Assembly: GCA_964439935.1 (NCBI GenBank)
Contig: CAYTPW010000015.1
Span: 1-64,000, forward strand
Direction: 5' to 3'
Source: JABMQW01 sp964439935
GTDB lineage: Bacteria; Fidelibacterota; Marinisomatia; Marinisomatales; TCS56
DNA: 64,000 nt
The translations under genes and the position numbers were made by a program. Positions 36,487-46,183 of this stretch are shown piece after piece; the first letter of the stretch is position 1, and every line of letters begins with the position of its first letter. Below the pieces are notes generated by a model. It saw only the letters and a program-made list of their open reading frames with translations. It was not told the DNA's origin and did no database searches.

Positions 36487-36632
36487 TTATTCTCCTCGGT
36501 CCTGGACATTGTTAAATAATCTTTAAAGTATTCTCTGACTTCCGTAGTGAATTCTTTGATCAATACTATCCAGGATATCGCATTGTTAAGATTAATATAC
36601 ACAAGCAAGCGATCCACTAACTTGTTCTTCAT
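36483..36632 (-). CDS. Small 49-residue protein coupled to the kinase gene
   Basis: ATG at 36632, stop TGA at 36483-36485, overlapping the kinase ATG by 4 bp (ATGA). A near-perfect AGGAGG (36644-36649) precedes it at 11 nt. The peptide is helical and amphipathic: VDRLLVYINLNNAISWIVLI, then KEFTTEVREYFKDYLTMSR and a charged tail. No family recognised. The kinase's own ribosome site (GAGGAG) lies in its last codons, so translation of the kinase probably depends on it. A role as a kinase partner is a guess from position. Confidence 0.75.
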   Translation of the reverse strand: MKNKLVDRLLVYINLNNAISWIVLIKEFTTEVREYFKDYLTMSRTEENK

Positions 36633-36965
36633 CAATCTGACCACCTCCTATCCTGAGAAGGCTGTACCTGTGGCAACACTACTTATTTTCCTGAAAACCA
36701 GCTTTAGGGAAATTCCATAGCAATGAATACATCTTCTTTGGCTCTTAATAATTTTTTGATTTAATCATGAATTTTTGTAGAAAGGAAATTCACCAATTGA
36801 AATATCTAATATTCATAACAGTCTGCCGATTGAATTATCCTCCTCCTGCGATTAATTCACTAAAAGTTACACGAGTAATCTGTAAGTAACAATACCCTGG
36901 TAATATTAGCGCCAGGAATTCAACAAGGATTCGGTATTTGCTAACACCAGTCAGCTCAGAAAACC
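36633..36965. other. Intergenic region of 333 bp
   Basis: It holds the ribosome site of the small protein (36644-36649) and should contain divergent promoters, though none stands out. A short phrase, CGAGTAATCTGT at 36872-36883, is shared with the intergenic site at 46200-46211. No convincing further gene was seen. Confidence 0.6.
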
Positions 36966-37772
36966 ATGACAGCAAAGTCGTGTTGCTCCACTTTAATCCC
37001 AAATGCGTTGGTCTATCAAAAGCCTGCCACTATTGATGATCGTGTATTAATATCCCCTATGTTTTTAAATCGATTTTATACTGAGAAAAATAATGTGATA
37101 AACATTAGTGCTAATCAAGCCAGCAGTTTTGCCAAGGATATCTCCAGCGACTTTAATCCGATCCACGATCCGGGCAATAAAAGTTATTGCGTACCGGGAG
37201 ATTTATTGTTTGCCCTGGTCTTGGTAAAGTATGGATTAAGCCGGAAGATGCGGTTCGGTTTTACCGGCATGGTCCGTGATGGCGTAAAGCTGCGATTCCC
37301 GGTTCTTCCCAACGATCAATTTGTAATAACTGACCTGAAAGATAGATCCTATCTGCAGGTTGAAAAACATGAGGAAACTAACACCGATACTATCCTGATT
37401 GAGCAGTTTATCCGTAATTATGTCGCTTTCTCAGGCCAGAACTTTCCTCATATTCTGGTCCCTTTGATGGCCAAGCACCAGGTTATGATCAATCCTGCCC
37501 GCCCTTTGGTGATATACGACAGTATGTCCTTTGCTCTTGATCATTTAATGATTACAGAACCCCGCCTGGACTTGACTAAAACCACCTTGGAGATCACCGG
37601 TAAGCGCACTGAAGCCCGACTGCATTTTCAAGTATATGAATATGGCAAATCAGTAGGAACCGGATTCAAAAAACTGATTCTGGCCGGGCTACGTCCGTAT
37701 GAAGAAGCCACTATAAAAAATTTGGAGGCGGGTTACTTGGCACGACAGGAAGCATATCGCCCATCATCCTGA
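36966..37772 (+). CDS. DUF3581-like protein (hot-dog-like)
   Basis: 268 residues. The block MFLNRFYTEKNNVINISA, then FAKDISSDFNPIHDP, CVPGDLLFALVLVKYGLS is, from memory, close to the DUF3581 family of gammaproteobacteria. FNPIHDP resembles the MaoC/hot-dog dehydratase motif (DxNPxH), suggesting an acyl-thioester-binding fold. The family usually begins at the Met of MFLN, so ATG 37059 is an alternative start; neither start has a good ribosome site. It lies alone between two minus-strand genes. The biological role is unknown. Confidence 0.7.
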   Translation: MTAKSCCSTLIPNALVYQKPATIDDRVLISPMFLNRFYTEKNNVINISANQASSFAKDISSDFNPIHDPGNKSYCVPGDLLFALVLVKYGLSRKMRFGFTGMVRDGVKLRFPVLPNDQFVITDLKDRSYLQVEKHEETNTDTILIEQFIRNYVAFSGQNFPHILVPLMAKHQVMINPARPLVIYDSMSFALDHLMITEPRLDLTKTTLEITGKRTEARLHFQVYEYGKSVGTGFKKLILAGLRPYEEATIKNLEAGYLARQEAYRPSS

Positions 37773-37853
37773 TACTGGTTAATACCAGCTAATTTTCTAT
37801 TGTGTTATCGTCATGAACGCTCAAGGCGCCCGTGACGATCTTAATCAATGCCG

Positions 37854-40800
37854 CTATCGAGATAAAGGCAAGTTCAATTCTTCAAGCAGTTTTTCCAGTT
37901 GAAACTCCGAATTAGCCGCCGCCGCAGTCCAATGCTGGAATAGATTTAACAGATCGCCCAACGGACGTTTAGCACTGATTAATTCCATGCTGGTGATTAT
38001 CGTTAGCCACCGGACCAGGTCTTCAAAACCTTCCTGATTGAAATAAATAATACCTTCGAAACGATTGATACCTAGAAAATGGTGAATCTGTGCATCATCC
38101 AGCAGACTGCGGAATAATTGGCGCGGATCATCCATCTTGGTATTGGATAAATGGAGCTGATAACGGCAAAGGATCTTAATTAACAGAATCCGGCTTTCGA
38201 TTTGTTCAACCGCTAATCCGGTCGCCGATAAAATATTCCCGATTGGTTGCTCCAGACCCAATTCACCTAACAGAAGTCTGCTGTGTTTGGGATAGTCAGG
38301 AGCTTTCTGAATCCGACCCAGGTAGCGCAGGATACCCCAGATCTGCAATGTCAGAATGTTAGTCTCTTTTTCCATTTGCTCTGTCAGATAATCTGGTAGG
38401 CTTGATTTACTGTCGGTAGTATTTAGGATAAATTCCCGGGTTATTTTAATACTAGCCAGAATATCGCTGGCCAGTTTCGCTTCTAAGGTAGTGTCGGTTA
38501 ATCTGGATACTGCACCAGCGAAAGCATGCACGGCTGTTTCCAGTTCGTTCTGCTGACTCAGAGGCAACTGCTGTGCTATTTCAGTGAAGCTTTCTCGAAC
38601 TGGCTTCAAAAAGATATCTTTGATCGCTTCTTCTATACTTGGTACTCCCTGGCCATTCAATAGATCATGCAGGTTGCCATACTGGTTTAATTCATTATCC
38701 AATATCTCCCGCATTTCCCAAAAGACTTGGTACTGGTATCCGTTAAGTGCCACCTGAAGTCCGCGATTGTGTATATCACTGGTGCGGCTGATGAATTCCA
38801 GTCCTGAAATGTGCTCACGATAGATCAGATAAGAATTTGAAGCTGCGCGCAGACCAAAGGCAGTTGCCAGATCAACCTGTTGCAGGTCCGCCTGCCTACC
38901 ATCGGATTTATTATTAAAGGCTGCCGATATCCGTAGCCAGCCGACAGCCTGCTGGTAAGCATTATTGTACAATACCAGCACGTGTTCATCTCCAACGCGG
39001 TTAGTATAGGCGAATACATTTTCATTTACCGTTCCATCATTTTGATATAAATCGAACAACCTGAAATTTGCTACTTCTGCAAATAGGTAGCGTTTGCGTA
39101 TCACCGGACAAATATCCCGTTCATGGCGCTGGATTAATTCCTGGTCCGGTTGTTCATCCCAGTATGCCCGGCGGAACTCCATCCCATATTTTTCCCGTAG
39201 ACCTTCTATCTGGCCATGGCCGAACATTGGCAAACCCGGCATGGTGCACAATAGCATGGTCGTGCCGAAATACTTGTCACCGGTGCCAAATTGAATTGCT
39301 GCTGTTTCTTCATCGGGATTATTAAGAAAATTGACGAAACGCTTCAGAATCTGGGGATCGAATTCCAGGGTATTCTTGATCGTCTGGCGGTATTTGGTAT
39401 TTTCCTCCATTTTGAGCATATTCATGAAGGCACTGTTATATACCCGGTGCATACCCAGGGTGCGGACAAAATAGCTTTCCATCATCCAGAAAGCTTCCGC
39501 TAATAGCAGGGTGTGTGGAATTTCCTCTGCCACCCGGTCGACCACTTCCCGCCAGAATTCCTGTGGGAAATGTCGATTGAATTCTTCCTTTGATAGACCT
39601 TGCTCAGCACGTGAAGGGATATCTCCACCGGAACCAGGCTCAGGAAACCACAAGCGCTGGAAATGACGTTTGGCCAGCGTCATGGCCGCATCGAATCGAA
39701 TTATCGGTGTTTGACGGGCTACCTGCAGAATAGTCTGAATGATAGCTTCACGAACCTCCGGTAGCAGATAATTGAGCTGAGCGGTATCATTCCAAGGCAT
39801 TGATGTACCGTCGTTGCCATGATAGATAAATCGCTCTTCATTGGTTTGCCGGTTCACATACCGAAACACCACAGCCGCATCCGATTGATTGTAATAATTG
39901 TCCTCGATCTGGATGCTGATTTGGTCTTCTTCAGCCAGGTTTTCCGATTCAAATGTGTAGGCTGGGAATGGAGTATGCCGGGTCTGTACATACCATTCGG
40001 GATGTTCGATGATCCAGTTGGCATCGAGACCGGTATGGTTGGGAACCATATCGCTGGCAAGTCGGATTCCCCTTTGCTGACAGCGATATTTAAGATTTTC
40101 AAACGCATCTGGTCCCCCAAGAGCATCGGCAATTATATACTCCTTGAGTGAATAGGCTGAAGATTCAGCCTCGGGATTGCCACACCATTGTTTAATCTTC
40201 TGAGAAACACGGCTTCTCTTCCAGAGGCCAATCAACCACAGGGCGGTGAAACCATACCGGGCCAGGCGGTCCAATTCCTCATCCGGTATCTGATCCAGAC
40301 GTTCAATCTGATAGCCGTATTCCTTAGATAGCTGATCCAACCAGACCAGCGCATTCTTAGCAATCATTACGACCTGTGGCATCCAGTCGCTGTCGGGGCT
40401 GAAGCGCTCGTATTCCTCTTCATCCACGCCGAATTCCAGAACTTCCGCTTTACCAGACCCTATCCCACGAACTTTCTGTTCTTCGCTGATAAAGTCCAGA
40501 CCGCGCAGCATGCGCAGCAGGAATTTGCCCAGCAGATTACCCCAGTTGTCGCGGATAAACCGTAGCTGATCAGCCAGTGAATTCCCGGCTGCCAGCGCCG
40601 GTTTGTGCAGCATTTTGATCAGGTTATCCAGGTTCGGGCCGAATGGTGCTTGGGTATCAAAAAAATCTGTCAGATCGGACATAATCTGACGGTAGCCGGT
40701 CCGTTGTTCCAACTCAGTATCATCAAATAACTCGTGGAATGGTTGAAAGGCAGGATTTATATTTGCCAGCCAATGCAGGATCAACTCCTCCAGGGCTAAA

Positions 40801-41291
40801 GCGCGGTTAGATTCGCCTGCAGTTTTTCTCTTCAAGTAGCTGGCAGGCTCCAATTCATCTTGGTAAACAGCTACCGGCGGGAACAGGTCAATGAAATCCA
40901 TTAGGATATGATTTACACTGTCAGTGCCATATTTATTATCCATCCAGACCAGCACAGCTCCAAGTATATCGGTCTGTACCTCACGACGATATTGTCTGAA
41001 TATATAATGCAGAATTTCATCGATTAGACCCATGGCATTCAAATCCGAAGCCTGAAGAGCTTGTTCGGGATATCGTTTCAGATCGCGGTCGGCATTCATT
41101 TTACCAACGATGGATTGGGATGCGGAATTATTGGATAAGATTACATTACCATCCAGGGCAAACAGGAGATTGCTGATCTCAAATTTGTCTCGAGACTGGC
41201 GGCTGATATGGAATTCGCGGCTAGCCCTGCGGTAGTTCCGCTCATTGTCAGCCAAGCTGATTTCGATGATTTCCGGGTCGTGAAAAACCAA
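37854..41291 (-). CDS. Very large alpha-amylase-family (GH13) protein with long N- and C-terminal extensions
   Basis: 1145 residues, no signal peptide, so cytoplasmic. The GH13 barrel spans about 370-790: motif I DMVPNHTG (Asp414, His419), motif II IRFDAAMTL (Asp534, nucleophile), motif III LLAEAFW (Glu599) and motif IV FLNNPDEE (Asp660, with the usual His before Asp replaced by Pro). The first 370 residues (all-helical, with LQASDLNAMGLIDEILHYIF) and the last 300 (helical) match no domain I know. It probably acts on intracellular alpha-glucans or sugar phosphates. The start is TTG. It stands alone, divergent from penicillin acylase. Confidence 0.88.
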   Translation of the reverse strand: MVFHDPEIIEISLADNERNYRRASREFHISRQSRDKFEISNLLFALDGNVILSNNSASQSIVGKMNADRDLKRYPEQALQASDLNAMGLIDEILHYIFRQYRREVQTDILGAVLVWMDNKYGTDSVNHILMDFIDLFPPVAVYQDELEPASYLKRKTAGESNRALALEELILHWLANINPAFQPFHELFDDTELEQRTGYRQIMSDLTDFFDTQAPFGPNLDNLIKMLHKPALAAGNSLADQLRFIRDNWGNLLGKFLLRMLRGLDFISEEQKVRGIGSGKAEVLEFGVDEEEYERFSPDSDWMPQVVMIAKNALVWLDQLSKEYGYQIERLDQIPDEELDRLARYGFTALWLIGLWKRSRVSQKIKQWCGNPEAESSAYSLKEYIIADALGGPDAFENLKYRCQQRGIRLASDMVPNHTGLDANWIIEHPEWYVQTRHTPFPAYTFESENLAEEDQISIQIEDNYYNQSDAAVVFRYVNRQTNEERFIYHGNDGTSMPWNDTAQLNYLLPEVREAIIQTILQVARQTPIIRFDAAMTLAKRHFQRLWFPEPGSGGDIPSRAEQGLSKEEFNRHFPQEFWREVVDRVAEEIPHTLLLAEAFWMMESYFVRTLGMHRVYNSAFMNMLKMEENTKYRQTIKNTLEFDPQILKRFVNFLNNPDEETAAIQFGTGDKYFGTTMLLCTMPGLPMFGHGQIEGLREKYGMEFRRAYWDEQPDQELIQRHERDICPVIRKRYLFAEVANFRLFDLYQNDGTVNENVFAYTNRVGDEHVLVLYNNAYQQAVGWLRISAAFNNKSDGRQADLQQVDLATAFGLRAASNSYLIYREHISGLEFISRTSDIHNRGLQVALNGYQYQVFWEMREILDNELNQYGNLHDLLNGQGVPSIEEAIKDIFLKPVRESFTEIAQQLPLSQQNELETAVHAFAGAVSRLTDTTLEAKLASDILASIKITREFILNTTDSKSSLPDYLTEQMEKETNILTLQIWGILRYLGRIQKAPDYPKHSRLLLGELGLEQPIGNILSATGLAVEQIESRILLIKILCRYQLHLSNTKMDDPRQLFRSLLDDAQIHHFLGINRFEGIIYFNQEGFEDLVRWLTIITSMELISAKRPLGDLLNLFQHWTAAAANSEFQLEKLLEELNLPLSR

Positions 41292-41464
41292 GTTTGTATT
41301 CCAAATCGATTTTAATCTGTCATCAGGATATTTGTTTTATCGAATAACCGTGGAAGGTATAGTTATCACACAATTATTGATATTTAAAATTAATCCATTT
41401 TTTACTGTCTTGCAGACCTGTTTCCAGTCTAATTTAATTTATTAATTACTCCAGGAGGTAAGTC

Positions 41465-43873
41465 ATGTCAACTGGTCGGAAGATATTTATTGGTCTGGTA
41501 ATTTTAATCCTGATAGTCATTGCTGGGGCAGGATTGTTTCTGCGGTCACTCGCAACTCGCGGAGTGCCGGATTATAATGGAGTAATCATGCTGGAGAACA
41601 TGACTGAAGAAGTAATTGTCTATAGGGATCAATATGCTATTCCGCACATTTATGCCCAAAACGAGGCCGACCTGTACCGGGCAACGGGGTACTGTATGGC
41701 GCAGGATCGCCTGTGGCAGATGGATTTGATTCGCCGGGCAACGGCCGGTCGTCTGTCAGAAATCTTCGGTTCAGATATGATAAATGCTGATCACATGCTG
41801 CGGGCACTCCGAATTCCTGATAAATCGCGTCAGGTTCTAGCCGGGCTGGACCCGGAATTGTTAGCTTATGCTACGGCTTTCAGCGAAGGAGTCAATCAGT
41901 ATGTTGCATCTCATCAAAATAAACTACCACTGGAATTTTCAATTCTTGGTTATAAGCCGGATGATTGGCTGCCCGAACATTCCCTAGATCTGGTTGGCTA
42001 TATGGCCTGGGATCTGACCATGCCATGGTCGATTGAAGTCGTTTTGCACAATGTCCGTAAAAGAGTTGGCGAGGCCAAATATCAGCAATTACTTCCCGAT
42101 TTGGAATCTCAAAACTCAGTCGCATATCCTGATTTTTCAGCCAAGTCGGTTGACATGGATTTTGATGGTTTGCTGGTAGCTCAAACCAGGTTATTGGAAG
42201 AGTTGGGTCTGACCGTTTTCCGGGGTAGTAATAACTGGGTAGTTGATGGCGGAAAAAGTGCTACCGGGCGGCCCCTATTTGCCAATGATATGCACTTGGG
42301 ATTCGGGTCGCCGGGAATCTGGTACCAGATGCACCAGGTGATCGAAGGTGAATTGAATGTAACTGGCGTTGCCTTGCCCGGCCAACCATTTGTGGTGGCT
42401 GGTCATAATGACCATATTGCCTGGGGAATGACCAATGTGATGCTCGATGATATGGACTTCTATCTGGAAAAGATCAATCCTGATAATCCCAATCAATATG
42501 AATTCAATGGTGAGTGGCGCGATATGGAAGTGCGGGTTGAGCAAATCAAGTTGAAAGATGGCAGCACCGTAAGTAGAGAAACCAGATTCACCCATCGCGG
42601 ACCGATTGTCACCGGATTCAAATCTGAAACTGACGAACCGATTTCTATGCGCTGGATCGGCAACGAATACAGTAATGAAGTCCGCTCGATCTACCTGTTA
42701 AATAGAGCTACCAACTGGGATGATTTCAAGGATGCTGTCAGTACATTTATTGCAGTCAGTCAGAATATCGCCTATGCCGATGTAAATGGAAATATTGGTC
42801 TGTATTGCTGTGCCGGTGTTCCGGTGCGTGAAGGCTGGAATGGGATTGATCTGGTGCCAGGTAACACCGATCAATTTGACTGGAAAGGTCTGGTTCCATT
42901 CGAAAATCTTCCCCATGAATACAATCCCGCCAGTGGCTATGTATCCTCAGCTAATAATAAATCAGTCAGTGACAGTGCTTTAACTATCGTTGCCCAGTGG
43001 CCTGCTCTGCATTACCGGATTGACCGCATTCGCGAAATGTTGAACGAAAAGGATGTTCTGGGTGTTGACGATTTCTCACGGATGCATGGCGATAGCCGAT
43101 CCAAACTGGTTGAGGAATTGAAAGCGATTTACGTTGAAAATATTGAATTAATTGAAGATCGTTCCGTGATCGAAGAGGAAGCATTGCGGCTGCTGATTGA
43201 TTGGGACGGTGTTTACACTCGTAACAGTTCAGCAGCTTTGATATTCGAACAGTTTTATAACGCCTTGTTGCGGAAAGTAATATGGGATGAACTGGGGGAC
43301 GAATTGTTTAATAAATATATTTCCACCAGCTATCTGTCGCGGTTTGCCTTGAATGATATCAGTAATGATCCCGGTTCGCGCTGGTGGGATGACATCAGTA
43401 CTGATGGCCGGACCGAAACATTTACTGATTGTATCCAAGCGAGTTTTCGTGAAGCTATCGGCCAGTTAAGTCAGCAATATGGTGCAAAACCGGCTGCCTG
43501 GCGCTGGGGTGTCGCCCACACTTTGACGCTGGAACATCCGATGGGCAGTGTTAAAATTCTTGATCGACTGTTTGGCCTTAACCGTGGTCCCTATGAGGCT
43601 AAGGGATCATCCCATACGGTGGGACCCTATGCCTATTCATTTGCGAATCCGTACAAAGTAAACCATGGTGCTTCCCATCGGCATATTTTTGATACATCAG
43701 ACTGGGATGAATCCTGGGTGGTGATTCCGACCGGTATTTGTGGCGTACCCGCCAGCAAACATTACTGCGATCAGACCGCGATCTATCTGGCAAATGAGTA
43801 CCACCAGGCTTATTTTTCGCGTGAGCTTGTGGAAAGTAATAGCCTCTATAAACTGGTTTTTACAGCTAATTAA
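41465..43873 (+). CDS. Penicillin acylase family Ntn-hydrolase
   Basis: 802 residues with an N-terminal membrane/signal helix (KIFIGLVILILIVIAGAGLFL). The family motif for autocatalytic cleavage is FRGSNNWVV, with Ser255 as the future N-terminal nucleophile of the beta chain after the alpha chain and spacer. Other blocks are DRLWQMDLIRRATAGRLSE, FANDMHLGFGSPGIWYQMH, GHNDHIAWGMTNV and HGASHRHIFD near the end. Such enzymes cleave amides such as beta-lactams, acyl-homoserine lactones or lipopeptides. The substrate is unknown. A consensus AGGAGG site (41453-41458) lies upstream. Lgt follows 33 bp later. Confidence 0.93.
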   Translation: MSTGRKIFIGLVILILIVIAGAGLFLRSLATRGVPDYNGVIMLENMTEEVIVYRDQYAIPHIYAQNEADLYRATGYCMAQDRLWQMDLIRRATAGRLSEIFGSDMINADHMLRALRIPDKSRQVLAGLDPELLAYATAFSEGVNQYVASHQNKLPLEFSILGYKPDDWLPEHSLDLVGYMAWDLTMPWSIEVVLHNVRKRVGEAKYQQLLPDLESQNSVAYPDFSAKSVDMDFDGLLVAQTRLLEELGLTVFRGSNNWVVDGGKSATGRPLFANDMHLGFGSPGIWYQMHQVIEGELNVTGVALPGQPFVVAGHNDHIAWGMTNVMLDDMDFYLEKINPDNPNQYEFNGEWRDMEVRVEQIKLKDGSTVSRETRFTHRGPIVTGFKSETDEPISMRWIGNEYSNEVRSIYLLNRATNWDDFKDAVSTFIAVSQNIAYADVNGNIGLYCCAGVPVREGWNGIDLVPGNTDQFDWKGLVPFENLPHEYNPASGYVSSANNKSVSDSALTIVAQWPALHYRIDRIREMLNEKDVLGVDDFSRMHGDSRSKLVEELKAIYVENIELIEDRSVIEEEALRLLIDWDGVYTRNSSAALIFEQFYNALLRKVIWDELGDELFNKYISTSYLSRFALNDISNDPGSRWWDDISTDGRTETFTDCIQASFREAIGQLSQQYGAKPAAWRWGVAHTLTLEHPMGSVKILDRLFGLNRGPYEAKGSSHTVGPYAYSFANPYKVNHGASHRHIFDTSDWDESWVVIPTGICGVPASKHYCDQTAIYLANEYHQAYFSRELVESNSLYKLVFTAN

Positions 43874-43906
43874 GATTGTAACTAATACTTACACCGAACA
43901 GAACAG

Positions 43907-44755
43907 ATGAATTGGTTTATTGATTGGTGGCAACATCTGCCAGCGCAGATGAACCCGACTATTTTCATGATTGGGAATTTCCCGATCCGTTGGTATGGTA
44001 CAATGTATATTGTAGCTTTTACGATTGTTTATTTGATGACTAATTGGCGTCTAAAACACGATCAACTGAACTATAGCAAAGAATTTGTCAGCAATGTAAT
44101 TACCTGGGCAATTCTCGGTTTGTTGCTGGGTGGACGATTCGGATATGTGTTGTTTTATAATTTTCAATCATTCCTGAGTGATCCCCTGAGCCTCATTTCT
44201 CCCTTTGCCAGAATCCGTGGTGAATTAAAATTCACCGGTATTGCCGGAATGTCCTATCATGGCGGCGTTATCGGTATTGCTGTTGCCTGGCTTATATTTG
44301 CCCGTAAAAATAAAATATCGGTTTTTAAAATTGCCGACCTGATTATTCCAGCGATTCCGCTGGGATTCATGTTTGGAAGATTGGGCAATTTCATCAATGG
44401 TGAATTATACGGCCGCGTTACCGAGGCCGCAATTGGTATGCATTTCCCCTCAGCAACGGCTGGCATACTGCGCCATCCATCGCAACTTTATGAAGCATTT
44501 TTCGAAGGACTGGTTCTGTTTGCGATTGTCTGGCCCCTGCGCAATAAAAAGCTGTTCGTCGGATTTATATCCGGATTATACATCTTCGGTTACGGTTTCT
44601 TCCGTTTTTTCATTGAATTTTACCGTGAACCCGATGAGCATCTCGGTTTTGTTTTAGGCTCCTTGTCGATGGGGCAGGTACTCTGCATCACAATGATGAT
44701 TGGTGCTGGAGTATTGTGGTATATTGCTAAAATTGTGGAAAGACGCTCAGACTAA
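43907..44755 (+). CDS. lgt: Prolipoprotein diacylglyceryl transferase
   Basis: 282 residues with seven membrane helices. Lgt signature blocks: GRFGYVLFYN, GMSYHGGVIG (the H-G-G loop), GRLGNFINGELYGR and HPSQLYEA. It transfers diacylglycerol from phosphatidylglycerol to the lipobox Cys of lipoprotein precursors at the inner membrane. It fits the lipoproteins elsewhere in this window (15100, 16107, 54629, perhaps 23533). It probably shares a transcript with the penicillin acylase and the ATP-cone kinase. Confidence 0.97.
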   Translation: MNWFIDWWQHLPAQMNPTIFMIGNFPIRWYGTMYIVAFTIVYLMTNWRLKHDQLNYSKEFVSNVITWAILGLLLGGRFGYVLFYNFQSFLSDPLSLISPFARIRGELKFTGIAGMSYHGGVIGIAVAWLIFARKNKISVFKIADLIIPAIPLGFMFGRLGNFINGELYGRVTEAAIGMHFPSATAGILRHPSQLYEAFFEGLVLFAIVWPLRNKKLFVGFISGLYIFGYGFFRFFIEFYREPDEHLGFVLGSLSMGQVLCITMMIGAGVLWYIAKIVERRSD

Positions 44756-44820
44756 GAATCTTGCGCTCGAGCTAATTACACCCTAACTTCAACCGACATT
44801 ATTACTTGTGAGCGTTTGGA

Positions 44821-46170
44821 ATGGCTATCGATAATAGAATCAAAAAGATAATCAAACGGGATGGACGTACGGTTCTTTTCGATGCAGAAAAGATTGTCAG
44901 CGCGGTCTATCGGGCCGCATTGGAGGTAGGTGGTCGTGACCGGGAATTGAGTGAGGAAATTGGACGAAAAGTAGTCCACCTATTGAACGAGTACTACACA
45001 CCATCCCACATACCGCTGGTTGAAGAAATCCAGGATATAATCGAAAAAGTATTGATCGAGAATGGCAATGCCGCCACTGCCAAAGCCTATATTCTCTACC
45101 GTGATTATCGGCGCCGTGAGCGCCATCGCCGCTCGGAACGACGCAGCAAGGAACATTCCCTGCCCTATAAGATGATTTTGGAAACCCTGATCTGGAATAT
45201 TGATCACAACTGTGAGACCACGGAAAAATTAAATCAGCGGATTAGGGAAAACAGCTTTCCAGACCTGGTAAAAGAGGCAGATCAGGTATATGATACGAGT
45301 TTATTGGAAGCCGCTCAGGCGATAGCGAATGAAAGGGACGAAATCCGTCTGATCATAGTAGCCGGACCATCTTCATCGGGGAAGTCCACTACCACTGCCA
45401 AATTATCAGCTAATCTGAATCAGCTGGGTATTGATACGGTACCGTTGAACCTGGACCATTATTTCTTTGACCTGGAGATGCATCCCAAAGATGAGCATGG
45501 CGATTATGATTTCGAACAACCAGTCGCCCTGGATATTTCCCTGATTAACGAGCATCTGGAACAATTGATTGGTGGCCAAACGATTCAGATGCCCCGCTAT
45601 GATTTTAATCAGGGCAGGCGTTTTGATGATGGCGAAAAAATCTCAATTAAACCGGACCAGGTTATTTTACTTGATACGCTTCATGGGCTCCACGAACCAT
45701 TGACCCGCAGTATTCCGGACAGTGCCAAATTCAAGATTTATATTGAAACGATTGCCCAGTTGCGGGATCCGGACGGGCAATGGGTTCGCTGGGCTGATAT
45801 CAGGTTGTTGCGCCGAATGGTGCGCGATAATGAGCAACGGGCTTATGATCCGATAAAAACAGTCGGGCACTGGCATTATGTACGCCGTAGCGAACTCAAG
45901 CATATTATCCCATTTATTCACCGTGTTGATTTTATTTTGAATGGTTCCTTACCCTATGAACTGCCATATATGAAAAAACATCTGTTTCATTATCTACCAG
46001 CCATAATTGAATCCTGGGAGCATGATCCGGCCCGTCGGGATGCCTTTATTCGGGCTGAGAGGATTTATAAATTATTTTCTAATATTGATCAATATAATGA
46101 TGAATCAATTCTTCCATCAGATAATCTGCTGCGGGAATTCATCGGTGGCAGCGTACTGAAGCTGCATTAA
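44821..46170 (+). CDS. ATP-cone plus uridine-kinase-like P-loop fusion
   Basis: 449 residues. Residues about 6-95 form an ATP-cone (IKKIIKRDGRTVLFDAEKI, SEEIGRKVVHLLNEYY, IIEKVLIENG, AKAYILYRDYR), the allosteric nucleotide domain of ribonucleotide reductase and NrdR. Residues about 178-400 form a uridine-kinase/PRK-type P-loop domain with Walker A GPSSSGKST (182-190), a Walker B-like LLDTLHGLH and RRLMR-like RLLRRMVRD. Kinase activity on a nucleoside or nucleotide, gated by ATP/dATP through the cone, is the simple inference. It follows lgt after 65 bp. Confidence 0.85.
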   Translation: MAIDNRIKKIIKRDGRTVLFDAEKIVSAVYRAALEVGGRDRELSEEIGRKVVHLLNEYYTPSHIPLVEEIQDIIEKVLIENGNAATAKAYILYRDYRRRERHRRSERRSKEHSLPYKMILETLIWNIDHNCETTEKLNQRIRENSFPDLVKEADQVYDTSLLEAAQAIANERDEIRLIIVAGPSSSGKSTTTAKLSANLNQLGIDTVPLNLDHYFFDLEMHPKDEHGDYDFEQPVALDISLINEHLEQLIGGQTIQMPRYDFNQGRRFDDGEKISIKPDQVILLDTLHGLHEPLTRSIPDSAKFKIYIETIAQLRDPDGQWVRWADIRLLRRMVRDNEQRAYDPIKTVGHWHYVRRSELKHIIPFIHRVDFILNGSLPYELPYMKKHLFHYLPAIIESWEHDPARRDAFIRAERIYKLFSNIDQYNDESILPSDNLLREFIGGSVLKLH

Positions 46171-46183
46171 CCAACATTTATTA

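Noticed and set aside
36767..36889. 40-residue plus-strand frame in the 333-bp gap
   Set aside because: No ribosome site, no coupling to a neighbour, and it overlaps a dispersed repeat phrase.
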